In this document: piece by piece, positions 1-6,719 of the stretch
How positions within the stretch are numbered: the stretch's first letter is position 1
Layout of the letters: the number at the start of each line of letters is the position of its first letter
From: Desulfobacteraceae bacterium
GTDB taxonomy: Bacteria; Desulfobacterota; Desulfobacteria; Desulfobacterales; Desulfobacteraceae
Length of the DNA: 8,197 nucleotides
Reading direction: 5' to 3'
Assembly: GCA_024225895.1 (NCBI GenBank)
Contig: JAAEMC010000166.1
Coordinates: forward strand, 1 to 8,197
Position numbers and translations under genes: made by a program
Notes under the pieces: model-generated
Databases searched by the model: none
What the model saw: the letters and a program-made list of their open reading frames with translations, nothing else
What the model was told of the DNA's origin: nothing

Positions 1-165
1 AAAATCAGAAAAGCTTTAGTAAGAGTAGAAGACGGTACATTTGGCAGATGTGAGGTTTGTGAGGAAGAAATCTCATTGGAAAGGCTCAATGCAAGACCGG
101 TTACAACCCAGTGTGTCGAGTGCAAAACCCGGGAAGAGGATATGGAAAAGGCCCTCGGGTTGTAG
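1..165 (+). CDS. DksA/TraR-family zinc-finger transcription factor (3' end only)
   Basis: The first frame is open from the window edge to a TAG at 163-165 and gives the last 54 residues of a DksA/TraR-type protein. What is visible is the four-cysteine zinc finger, with CEVC and CVEC pairs at residues 17-20 and 38-41 of the fragment, joined by a segment typical of the family (EEEISLERL, ARPVTTQC). A short C-terminal helix follows and the protein ends soon after the finger, as DksA proteins do. DksA-family proteins bind the secondary channel of RNA polymerase and, usually with ppGpp, tune rRNA and amino-acid gene promoters. The coiled-coil with its acidic tip lies upstream of the window, so DksA proper cannot be separated from a shorter TraR-like or DksA-like paralogue. 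The next gene starts about 16 bases after the stop, which suggests cotranscription. Confidence 0.88.
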   Translation, partial: KIRKALVRVEDGTFGRCEVCEEEISLERLNARPVTTQCVECKTREEDMEKALGL

Positions 166-181
166 AAAACAAGATAGTCTA

Positions 182-1747
182 TTGATTGATCTTCATATAC
201 ATTCAACTGCTTCAGATGGTTCGTTTTCGGTTTTAGAATTGATGACTCTGGCGAAAAAAGCCGGAGTCAAAGCGATTTCCATTACAGATCATGATACCAT
301 CAACGGCGTCAAAGAAATCATCCCCAGACACAATCCCCTTAAAGATCCTGAATTTATCACCGGTGTTGAAGTAAGCTGTCAGGCGCCCGAGGGATTTGAT
401 GTGCCCGGCAGCCTCCATGTCTTGGGATATGGATTCAGTGTGTATGATAAAACATTGAATGCCACCCTTGCAAAGCTTCAACAAGCACGATTTGACAGAA
501 ATCCCTTGATCGTCAAAAAACTCAATTCCCTGGGATTTGAGTTCACCATTGAAGATGTTGAACAATACTTCAAAGAGGGGCAGACCGGCCGTCCCCACAT
601 TGCCCAGTTTTTAAAGGAAAAAGGCTGGGTGGATTCCTTTGACCAGGCATTCGATAAATATTTAGGCAAAGGCAAACCCGCCTATGTGGATAAATTTAAG
701 GTTAGCTGTAAGCAGGCCATCCGAATTATTCTTGAAGCCGGTGGCCTTCCTGTGCTTGCCCATCCGGGTCTGATTGAATTTTCCGATGAAAGCCGGCTGG
801 TAAAATTGGTGGACTGCCTTTGCGAATATGGCCTTCAGGGCATCGAAGTCTACTATACAGATCACTCTTCTTCCCAGATGGAAAAATTTCAAAAACTGGC
901 TGACAGCAGAAATCTTATAGTAACAGGCGGGTCGGATTTTCACGGCTCGTTCAATGAGGGGGTGGCGCTTGGCACAGGCCAGGACAACCTTTGTATTGAT
1001 TATCAGTTGTTTAAAAAATTAAATTTGCGGCTGGAGAGCATTCGGTCCGAATATACCGTTATGCAAAATCTTGAGAGAAATCTTGGGTATCAATTCAAAG
1101 ATCGTTTCTTTCTTGAAAACGCCCTGTGCCACAGATCCTATTTAAATGAAAATCCAGATAGCCAATACCCGGACAATGAGCGGCTCGAATTCTTAGGAGA
1201 CGCGGTTTTAGGGCTTTGCATCGGCCATATACTGATGCAGGAAAGCCCAACAAAAAAGGAAGGGGAGCTTTCAAAATTAAGATCCATTCTGGTGAGTGAA
1301 TCCACCCTCGCTCAAATGGCACGGGATATTGATCTGGGAAGATTTATTAAATTGGGCAAAGGAGAAACCCTATCCCGGGGATATAATAAGGACTCTATCC
1401 TGTCAGACGCATTTGAAGCAGTGATTGCAGCCGTATACCTGGATTCAGGGTTTGATAATATATGTGAATTGATAAAGCAGCTTTTTGAAACAATGATCAG
1501 TAATGTTTTATCCAGCATTGATACGTTTGATTATAAAAGTGCATTGCAGGAATATGCCCAGGAAAAAGGTGCTGTTACACCCAAATATAAAGTGCTCAAG
1601 GAAATCGGCCCTGATCATGACAAAACCTTTGAGATTTCATTAAACCTTTTTGGTGTTGAATCCATTGGTCTGGGTAAAACCAAGAAAGCAGCAGAACAGG
1701 ATTCAGCAAAAAAGGCATTGACGATTTTCCAAAAGACAGATCTATAA
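182..1747 (+). CDS. rnc: PHP-domain (RNase AM/YciV-like) - RNase III fusion protein
   Basis: One uninterrupted frame encodes two complete enzymes (about 521 residues from the proposed start). Residues 1 to ~285 are a PHP metal-dependent phosphoesterase. The metal-ligand motifs are DLHIHSTASDG (H5, H7, D12), TDHD (D36, H37), E63, H79, RPH (H139), AHPG (H194) and GGSDFHG (D252, H254). Relatives are E. coli YciV/RNase AM, a 5'-3' exonuclease that trims rRNA 5' ends, and 3',5'-nucleoside bisphosphate phosphatases. Residues ~294-445 are an RNase III endonuclease domain with NERLEFLGD (E333, E336, D340) and SDAFEA (D409, E412). A double-stranded RNA-binding domain occupies ~450-518 and ends in the typical KKAAEQDSAKKAL. 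RNase III cuts double-stranded RNA, including pre-rRNA stems. The TTG at 182 was chosen because it gives MIDLHIHS, the usual PHP beginning; the ribosome site is weak (AAGA, 7 bases upstream). The frame stays open upstream to 41, but only by overlapping the zinc-finger gene. Both domains look catalytically intact. The fusion could be real or could hide a lost stop. Confidence 0.85.
   Translation: MIDLHIHSTASDGSFSVLELMTLAKKAGVKAISITDHDTINGVKEIIPRHNPLKDPEFITGVEVSCQAPEGFDVPGSLHVLGYGFSVYDKTLNATLAKLQQARFDRNPLIVKKLNSLGFEFTIEDVEQYFKEGQTGRPHIAQFLKEKGWVDSFDQAFDKYLGKGKPAYVDKFKVSCKQAIRIILEAGGLPVLAHPGLIEFSDESRLVKLVDCLCEYGLQGIEVYYTDHSSSQMEKFQKLADSRNLIVTGGSDFHGSFNEGVALGTGQDNLCIDYQLFKKLNLRLESIRSEYTVMQNLERNLGYQFKDRFFLENALCHRSYLNENPDSQYPDNERLEFLGDAVLGLCIGHILMQESPTKKEGELSKLRSILVSESTLAQMARDIDLGRFIKLGKGETLSRGYNKDSILSDAFEAVIAAVYLDSGFDNICELIKQLFETMISNVLSSIDTFDYKSALQEYAQEKGAVTPKYKVLKEIGPDHDKTFEISLNLFGVESIGLGKTKKAAEQDSAKKALTIFQKTDL
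1061..1747 (+). other. RNase III portion of the fusion, with possible internal ATG start
   Basis: The ATG at 1061 lies in frame exactly where a stand-alone RNase III would begin (MQNLERNLGYQF), and from there the product would be 228 residues, the usual RNase III length. It could be the fossil start of a once separate rnc gene, or an active internal start giving free RNase III as well as the fusion. Against efficient internal initiation, the only purine-rich stretch upstream (GGAG at 1033-1036) is 24 bases from the ATG, too far for a normal Shine-Dalgarno site. Confidence 0.4.
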
Positions 1748-1756
1748 AAACGATCC

Positions 1757-2788
1757 ATGAATAAACCGTTAAAACCCCTTGTTATTCCGGTATTTATACC
1801 CCATGCCGGCTGTCCTCATCAATGTGCATTCTGCAATCAATCCATTATCGCCAATCAGGAGGACTCATTTTTTGATCCAAAAAAAATTGATGAAATCATC
1901 TGGAAATACTTAAAGTTTAAAGGGCTAAGAAAACGGGTGGAGCTTGCCTTTTATGGCGGTAATTTTTTAGGGTTGCCTGTACAGAAAATACAAGGTTTTT
2001 TGGACCATGTGAAGCCCTTTATAGACGATAAGATCATTGACAGTATCCGATGCTCCACCCGGCCGGACACCATTACAGATGAGATACTTGACAGAATCAA
2101 ACCCTTTGAATTTTCTTGTGTTGAGCTTGGGGTCCAGTCCATGAACGACAAGGTCTTAAAAATATCAAGAAGAGGGCATGTACGTGCAGACACTGTCCAG
2201 GCTTTTGACCTGCTAAAGGCCCATGAATTTAAAGTAGGCATGCAGATAATGGTGGGACTTCCGGGGGATACAAAAGCCTTGGCCATTGAAACAGCAAATG
2301 AAATTGCGGAATTGGGACCTGATTTTGTCAGAATCTATCCATTGGTTGTTTTAAAGGACAGTCTTTTGGCAAAATGGTATACCCAAAATAAATACAAGCC
2401 TTTGAGACTGGCTGAGAGTATTGACCTTGTGAAAAAGCTGTATTTAATTTTTAAGAAAAATAATATCAATGTCATCCGTATGGGCCTGCAGGCTTCGGAT
2501 CTGATGGAAGACGAGTCCATGGTGTTGGCAGGCCCCTGGCATCCGGCTTTTGGGCATTTGGTTTTGTCTCAAATATTTTTGGACAAGGCAATTTTGCTGA
2601 TAAAAAATAATATTGCTTTTGCATCACCTAAACAGGTTGTTTTAAGGGTTCATCCGTCATCAGAATCTAGGTTGAGAGGAGAAAGGAATCATAATCTGAT
2701 CACTCTGGAACAAATGTTTCCGTCCATAAAGATTTCAATTAAAAAGGATGATGCCCTTTTGACTGATGAGGTGATGCTTGGAGAATAA
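1757..2788 (+). CDS. Elp3-like radical SAM protein of unknown substrate
   Basis: The protein (343 residues) is a radical SAM enzyme. It has the 4Fe-4S cluster ligands C19, C23 and C26 in GCPHQCAFCNQ near the N-terminus, a glycine-rich strand FYGGNF at 65-70 in the SAM-binding position, and downstream ELGVQS and GLPGDT segments typical of the Elp3/MiaB/HemN-type barrel. The cysteine spacing (Cx3Cx2C) and the FIPHAGCPH opening match a bacterial family usually annotated simply as 'radical SAM protein' or Elp3-like. Unlike true Elp3 it has no acetyltransferase domain after the barrel, and its last ~100 residues are of no recognised type. From general knowledge, relatives often lie beside rnc in Firmicutes, so the neighbourhood is shared across phyla. 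By analogy a tRNA- or RNA-related role is possible, but this is inference. It starts 9 bases after the upstream stop with no clear Shine-Dalgarno site, suggesting translational coupling. It ends 14 bases from the convergent PBP gene. Confidence 0.85.
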   Translation: MNKPLKPLVIPVFIPHAGCPHQCAFCNQSIIANQEDSFFDPKKIDEIIWKYLKFKGLRKRVELAFYGGNFLGLPVQKIQGFLDHVKPFIDDKIIDSIRCSTRPDTITDEILDRIKPFEFSCVELGVQSMNDKVLKISRRGHVRADTVQAFDLLKAHEFKVGMQIMVGLPGDTKALAIETANEIAELGPDFVRIYPLVVLKDSLLAKWYTQNKYKPLRLAESIDLVKKLYLIFKKNNINVIRMGLQASDLMEDESMVLAGPWHPAFGHLVLSQIFLDKAILLIKNNIAFASPKQVVLRVHPSSESRLRGERNHNLITLEQMFPSIKISIKKDDALLTDEVMLGE

Positions 2789-2802
2789 GGGGAATGTAAG
2801 AC

Positions 2803-5208
2803 TTAAATGCCTTCCTTAAACAATTCGTCGGAATCAGAGGCTTCATCTGGTTCAGGTGAATATTCCGTAGGAACCGTACCCTCCTTAAAACATTCAAAAA
2901 CCGTTTTTTCGCTGGATTCAATGGGCAATAGTCCTGTGGAAGGGTCAATTTTTGCAAAAACAATGCCTTCGGGAACATTAAAGGTACGAACCGGTTTGCC
3001 CTCTAATATTTGTTTCATGAAGTCCAGCCAAATGGGGCTTGCAGATCTGGAGCCGCCTTCACCTTTTCCCAGGGAGGCTTCCTGATCAAGGCCAACCCAA
3101 ACACCTGTTGTATAGCGAGGAGTATATCCTAAAAACCAACCATCGAAAAGATTGTTGCTGGTGCCTGTCTTTCCGGCAACCGGTCGTTTCAGGGCTTTTA
3201 TCCGCCATCCTGTCCCTGATTTAATAACGCTTTCCATGATATTGGTCATGATGTAAGCTGTGCTCATATCAATGACTTTTTTTCTTATCAGCTTGGATTT
3301 TTCCAAAAGATTTCCATTGCGGTCATAAATTTTAGTAATGAAAACAGGATCCACAAGATAGCCTAAATTTGAAAAGACAGAATAGGCATTCACAATTTCT
3401 AAAACAGATAACCCTGAAGATCCCAAGGCAATGGATAAATTCTGGCTGATTTCAGAGGTTATACCAAGCTTTTTTGCATAATCGGTAACATATTCAATAC
3501 CGATATCCTGCAAAATTCTTATGGTGACAATATTTCGGGATTTGGCAAGCGCGATCCTAAAAGGGGTCGGCCCATAGAATTTTTCTTTGTTATTGTGGGG
3601 TTTCCAGATGAAATCACGTTCCGTGTCCTCGTAAACCAAAGGAGAGTCGATGATGATTGAAGACGTAGTGTATCCTTTATCCAGTGCTGCAGCATAAATA
3701 ACAGGCTTAAATGCTGACCCGGGTTGCCGTCTGGACTGAACCGCCCTGTTGAACTGGCTGTTCCTGAAATCCCGGCCGCCGATCATGGTTTTGACATGAC
3801 CGGTTTCTGCTTCAATGCTTAAAAGAGCGCTTTGTGCAATAGGCTCCTGGTATAGCGCAAATTCGGCTTCATCTGTTTCAATTACCTCATTTAAAACCTT
3901 GACCTGTATGATATCCCCGGTTTTGAAAACTTGGCTGGGCCGCTTCACACCAGATTCAAAAAAGGCTACTTTAGGATTTGGTTTACGTGCCCATTTCATT
4001 GTTTCAAGTCTGATGTTTCCGAAAAAGTCACCCACCCTGACCCGGGTAATTTTGTTTTCATTATCTACTTTAAGGACCACCCCTTCATAAACATGCCCCT
4101 TTTCCAAGAGTTTATTATCCAGGGAAAAAGCTATTTTCTGGCAGAAACTTTCCACCTGGCTGTTGGGGATATTTCGAATAGCACCTCGGTATCCAATGCG
4201 TTTGTCCAGATCCTCCAGGCCTTTTTTAACAGCACTGCGGCCGATTTTTTGGAGTTCAATATTAACAGCAGTATGGATCTGTAATCCTTGGTGATAGAGG
4301 GTATCTTCCCCATATTTTTTTTCAACATACCGTCTGACATGTTCTGTATAACAGGGGACTCTTTCAATGAACCAGTTTTTCCTGGGCTTTATATCCAGTT
4401 TCAGATCAATGGCTTCCTTGGCTTCAAGGTTTGTGATCAGGCCGTCTTCTTTCATGCGGTTTAAAACGTAAATTTGTCTTTGTTTTGCCCTGTCCGGAAA
4501 CCGAAAAGGGGAATATCGGCTGGGAGCCTGGGGAAGACCGGCCAGCATGGAACATTCAGCCAGATTTAAATCCTTGGCATGTTTGCCAAAATAATTTTCA
4601 GATGCAGATTCAACCCCATAGGCGCCATGTCCTAAATAGATCTGGTTTAAATACAAAAATAAAATTTCATCTTTGGTGAACCGTTTTTCGATACGATAAG
4701 CCAGTATAGCCTCTTTGAGTTTTCGGATATATGTTCTTTCCGGTGTCAATAAAAAGGATTTGGTTACCTGCTGGGTAATGGTACTTCCTCCCTGTACAAT
4801 GGTACCGGCTTTAAAATTTTTTAAAAACGCCCTGATTATGGAAAGAATGTCAACCCCGGGATGGTCTCTGAATCTCGAATCTTCAGCAGCAATAAACGCT
4901 TTAATAATATTCTGGGGCATTTGGGCAAGGGGAATAACGATTCTCCTTTCCTTATAGAATTCTCCTATTTTTCTGCCGTCATCAGAAAAAACACTGGTGA
5001 CTGTTGCAGGATTATAGTCCTGAAGGGTGTTTATTTTGGGAAGATCCTGGCTTAAATAAAAATATAAGCTTGCAAAACCGCCTACTGCCAAGAAAACAAG
5101 TAGTATCGAAAAGAAAAAAAGCCATCTGAAAAATGAACCGATAAAACTTTTTTTTATTTTCTTCCCTCGTTTTTTTAAGACTGCTGACCTGGATTTTATT
5201 TTTGGCAT
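2803..5208 (-). CDS. mrcA: Penicillin-binding protein 1A (class A bifunctional peptidoglycan synthase)
   Basis: This 801-residue protein polymerises lipid II into glycan strands and cross-links the stem peptides outside the inner membrane. The N-terminus is cytoplasmic and strongly basic (KKRGKKIKK), followed by one membrane anchor at ~26-52. The family 51 glycosyltransferase domain carries the catalytic glutamate E109 in AAEDSRF, GGSTITQQ at 140-147, the KLKEA segment with E166, and LYLNQIYLGHGAYG. A PBP1A-type OB insert lies at roughly 330-450. The transpeptidase has all three motifs: SAFK with nucleophile S498 and K501, SRN at 557-559 and KTGT at 680-683. The C-terminus ends in an acidic stretch of unknown role. 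Motifs and length match PBP1A (mrcA/ponA) rather than PBP1B. The start is the ATG at 5208-5206, just before the basic tail; no good Shine-Dalgarno site precedes it. It is the only gene here on the minus strand, so it is its own transcription unit relative to its visible neighbours. Confidence 0.95.
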   Translation of the reverse strand: MPKIKSRSAVLKKRGKKIKKSFIGSFFRWLFFFSILLVFLAVGGFASLYFYLSQDLPKINTLQDYNPATVTSVFSDDGRKIGEFYKERRIVIPLAQMPQNIIKAFIAAEDSRFRDHPGVDILSIIRAFLKNFKAGTIVQGGSTITQQVTKSFLLTPERTYIRKLKEAILAYRIEKRFTKDEILFLYLNQIYLGHGAYGVESASENYFGKHAKDLNLAECSMLAGLPQAPSRYSPFRFPDRAKQRQIYVLNRMKEDGLITNLEAKEAIDLKLDIKPRKNWFIERVPCYTEHVRRYVEKKYGEDTLYHQGLQIHTAVNIELQKIGRSAVKKGLEDLDKRIGYRGAIRNIPNSQVESFCQKIAFSLDNKLLEKGHVYEGVVLKVDNENKITRVRVGDFFGNIRLETMKWARKPNPKVAFFESGVKRPSQVFKTGDIIQVKVLNEVIETDEAEFALYQEPIAQSALLSIEAETGHVKTMIGGRDFRNSQFNRAVQSRRQPGSAFKPVIYAAALDKGYTTSSIIIDSPLVYEDTERDFIWKPHNNKEKFYGPTPFRIALAKSRNIVTIRILQDIGIEYVTDYAKKLGITSEISQNLSIALGSSGLSVLEIVNAYSVFSNLGYLVDPVFITKIYDRNGNLLEKSKLIRKKVIDMSTAYIMTNIMESVIKSGTGWRIKALKRPVAGKTGTSNNLFDGWFLGYTPRYTTGVWVGLDQEASLGKGEGGSRSASPIWLDFMKQILEGKPVRTFNVPEGIVFAKIDPSTGLLPIESSEKTVFECFKEGTVPTEYSPEPDEASDSDELFKEGI

Positions 5209-5274
5209 AACAAATTGAAATCGTGTTAAAAAGTTGTAATATTTTACCCAGATGCTTCTTATCAGATTCGTGTC

Positions 5275-5304
5275 TTTATAGCAATATACTTATGTTTTAG
5301 ACAA
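5275..5304 (-). promoter_or_regulatory. Candidate sigma70-type promoter for the PBP1A gene
   Basis: Read on the minus strand, TTGTCT (5304-5299) and TATAAA (5280-5275) stand 18 bases apart and match the consensus hexamers at 4/6 and 5/6. Upstream of the -35 on this strand (5305-5330) is an almost pure T/A tract that could act as an UP element. Transcription would begin near 5268 and leave a leader of about 60 bases. The match is by eye only and the region is AT-rich, where chance matches are common. Confidence 0.35.
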
Positions 5305-5354
5305 AAAAAAGAAAAGTAAAAAAACAAAAAATGATAGATAGAACAGGTTTAACT

Positions 5355-5376
5355 AATGAATTGCTCCTCATTCATT
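5355..5376. repeat. Inverted repeat in the divergent intergenic region, candidate operator
   Basis: AATGAAT (5355-5361) and its exact reverse complement ATTCATT (5370-5376) are separated by 8 bases, giving half-site centres 15 bases apart. The right arm overlaps the -35 position of the candidate his promoter, which would suit a repressor site. A 7-base arm in AT-rich DNA can arise by chance, and a stem with an 8-base loop in RNA is an alternative reading. Confidence 0.3.
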
Positions 5377-5398
5377 GAAATTACAAAAGAAATATAAT
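5371..5398 (+). promoter_or_regulatory. Candidate promoter for the hisI-hisG-aminotransferase operon
   Basis: A perfect TATAAT lies at 5393-5398. The best -35 at 16-base spacing is TTCATT (5371-5376), a weak 3/6 match; TTGAAA at 5375-5380 is closer to consensus but only 12 bases away. A second, overlapping possibility is TTGACT (5399-5404) with ACTAAT (5424-5429) at a long 19-base spacing. Either would place the start 15-75 bases ahead of hisI. No histidine-rich leader peptide with attenuator is visible between here and the gene. Confidence 0.4.
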
Positions 5399-5451
5399 TT
5401 GACTTTCAACCCAAATAAAGCTAACTAATAAGGTTTTATTGGCACATGCTC

Positions 5452-5458
5452 AAAGGAG
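5452..5458 (+). promoter_or_regulatory. Shine-Dalgarno site deciding the hisI start
   Basis: AAAGGAG is the best ribosome-binding site in this region and lies 11 bases before the ATG at 5470. It falls downstream of the other in-frame ATG at 5446, which has no comparable site, so it favours the shorter protein. Confidence 0.6.
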
Positions 5459-5469
5459 TTATTGCAACA

Positions 5470-5844
5470 ATGATCAAACTTGATTTTAAAAAAACAAATG
5501 GATTGATTCCTGTTATTGTTCAGGATCATAAAACTCTTGAAGTATTGATGATGGCCTTTATGAATGAGGCTGCCTTTGCAAGGACGCTGGAAACCAGAAA
5601 AGCAACATATTTCAGCAGATCAAGGCAATCACTGTGGGTAAAAGGTGAAACCTCCGGCAATGTCCAGATCGTAAAGGAAATCAGGGTGGATTGCGATGAA
5701 GATACCATTCTTTTAAAGGTAGAACAAATCGGCAATGCTGCATGTCACCTGGGATATAAAAGTTGTTTTTTCAGGAAAGTGGATGGCAATGATCTGAAGA
5801 TAACCCATGAACGGATATTTGACCCCAAAGAGGTATATAAATAA
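5470..5844 (+). CDS. hisI: Phosphoribosyl-AMP cyclohydrolase
   Basis: HisI opens the purine ring of phosphoribosyl-AMP, the third step of histidine biosynthesis, in the cytoplasm. The 124-residue product is a complete monofunctional cyclohydrolase without a fused HisE pyrophosphohydrolase. Family segments are [29 protein letters not shown] and the metal site: DCDED (D74, C75, D76, D78), C92-H93 and C99 in a CHLGYKSCF stretch. Family members usually have CHTG at that point, so L94 replaces a normally conserved threonine. The start at 5470 gives MIKLDF, the typical beginning, and is backed by the AAAGGAG upstream; an in-frame ATG at 5446 would add eight residues (MLKGVIAT) unlike the family. 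Its stop overlaps the hisG start by one base (TAATG), so the two are translationally coupled. HisE, which performs step 2, is not in the window. Confidence 0.95.
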   Translation: MIKLDFKKTNGLIPVIVQDHKTLEVLMMAFMNEAAFARTLETRKATYFSRSRQSLWVKGETSGNVQIVKEIRVDCDEDTILLKVEQIGNAACHLGYKSCFFRKVDGNDLKITHERIFDPKEVYK

Positions 5845-6719
5845 TGGAAAAGATAATAAAACTCGGCATTCCCAAAGGCAGTCTCCAGCATGCCACCATC
5901 GAGTTGTTTAAAAAATCAGGATGGAGAATCAATGTAAATGGCAGAAGCTATTTTCCAGATATTAATGATGAGAGCATTGAGTGTGCGTTATGCCGGGCAC
6001 AGGAGATGTCTATTAACGTGGAAAGTGGCACTATTGATGCCGGCCTGACCGGTCTTGACTGGGTAGCGGAACATGAATCAGATGTCCATGTGGTATCGGA
6101 TCTGATCTATTCAAAGGTCAGTGCAAGGCCAGCCAGATGGATCATTGCAGTTGGCAACGAATCTCCCATCAAAACCCTTGAAGACCTGGAAGGAAAAACC
6201 ATTTCAACGGAGCTGGTTAAGTTTACACAACGGTTTTTTAAAGAACGCGGCATTAACGTCAATGTGAAGTTCTCCTGGGGAGCCACTGAAGCCAAAATTG
6301 TAACAGGCCTGGCAGATGCCATTGTGGAAATCACAGAAACGGAAAGTACCATACGGGCCCATAATTTAAGGGTGATCCATGAGATTATGGAAACAAATAC
6401 CCAGTTGATTGCCAATAAAAAGGCCTGGGAAAATCCTTTAAAACGAGAAAAAATTGAACAGATTGCCTTGCTGCTTCAGGGTGCCTTAAAAGCGGGCAAG
6501 CTTGTGATGATAAAAATGAACGTACCTGAAAATAGAATCGCCCGGATTGTGGGATTGCTGCCCAGTCTGAATGCCCCTACCATCGCGTCTTTGTATCAGT
6601 CAGACTGGTTCTCGGTTGAAACCGTTGTTGATACCAGCCTGGTCAGGGACCTGATTCCCAAGCTTTTAAATGAAGGGGCGGAAGGTATAATAGAATATCC
6701 GTTGAACAAGGTGCTTTAA
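5844..6719 (+). CDS. hisG: ATP phosphoribosyltransferase, long form
   Basis: HisG joins ATP and PRPP to give phosphoribosyl-ATP, the first committed and feedback-controlled step of histidine biosynthesis. The 291-residue length and a C-terminal segment (about 200-291, ending EGAEGIIEYPLNKVL) mark the long form, whose ACT-like domain binds histidine; the short form lacks it and needs HisZ. The N-terminus KLGIPKGSLQHATIELF and the ADAIVEITETESTIRA stretch (158-172) are characteristic. In the PRPP-binding loop the position usually held by glycine (as in STGAT of E. coli) is E167, giving TETEST. The start ATG overlaps the hisI stop by one base, with AGG ten bases upstream, and the stop is directly followed by the next ATG. 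Histidine feedback control is expected from the regulatory domain, but has not been shown for this protein. Confidence 0.94.
   Translation: MEKIIKLGIPKGSLQHATIELFKKSGWRINVNGRSYFPDINDESIECALCRAQEMSINVESGTIDAGLTGLDWVAEHESDVHVVSDLIYSKVSARPARWIIAVGNESPIKTLEDLEGKTISTELVKFTQRFFKERGINVNVKFSWGATEAKIVTGLADAIVEITETESTIRAHNLRVIHEIMETNTQLIANKKAWENPLKREKIEQIALLLQGALKAGKLVMIKMNVPENRIARIVGLLPSLNAPTIASLYQSDWFSVETVVDTSLVRDLIPKLLNEGAEGIIEYPLNKVL
6708..6713 (+). promoter_or_regulatory. Shine-Dalgarno site inside the end of hisG
   Basis: AAGGTG lies within the last codons of hisG, six bases before the ATG at 6720. It supports that start for the aminotransferase, which directly abuts the hisG stop (TAA then ATG). 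Confidence 0.55.

Noticed and set aside
41..181. Coding extension of the PHP-RNase III frame upstream to the TTG at 41.
   Set aside because: It lies almost wholly over the zinc-finger gene in another frame, the predicted residues resemble nothing in PHP proteins, and the PHP fold begins properly at MIDLHIHS.
233..598. Minus-strand open frame of 121 residues opposite the PHP domain, and others opposite 662-943 and 1095-1518.
   Set aside because: They are antisense to clearly conserved coding sequence, show no family motifs and have no supporting start context.
2786..2818. Possible bidirectional terminator between the convergent radical SAM and PBP genes (TAAGG / CCTTA).
   Set aside because: The match is only five pairs with an imperfect interior and a long loop, there is no T-tract, and the arms fall inside the coding ends.
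4131..4367. Second minus-strand frame inside the PBP gene, plus several plus-strand frames opposite it.
   Set aside because: The PBP frame is continuous with all family motifs, so these are shadow frames.
5295..5305. The 11-mer TTTGTCTAAAA occurs here on the minus strand and again at 7886-7896 on the plus strand.
   Set aside because: It is AT-rich and occurs only twice; the second copy is explained by the hairpin, so a chance match is likelier than a shared regulatory motif.
5446..5469. Upstream in-frame ATG of hisI.
   Set aside because: It lacks a ribosome site, places the good AAAGGAG inside the coding region, and adds residues not typical of HisI.
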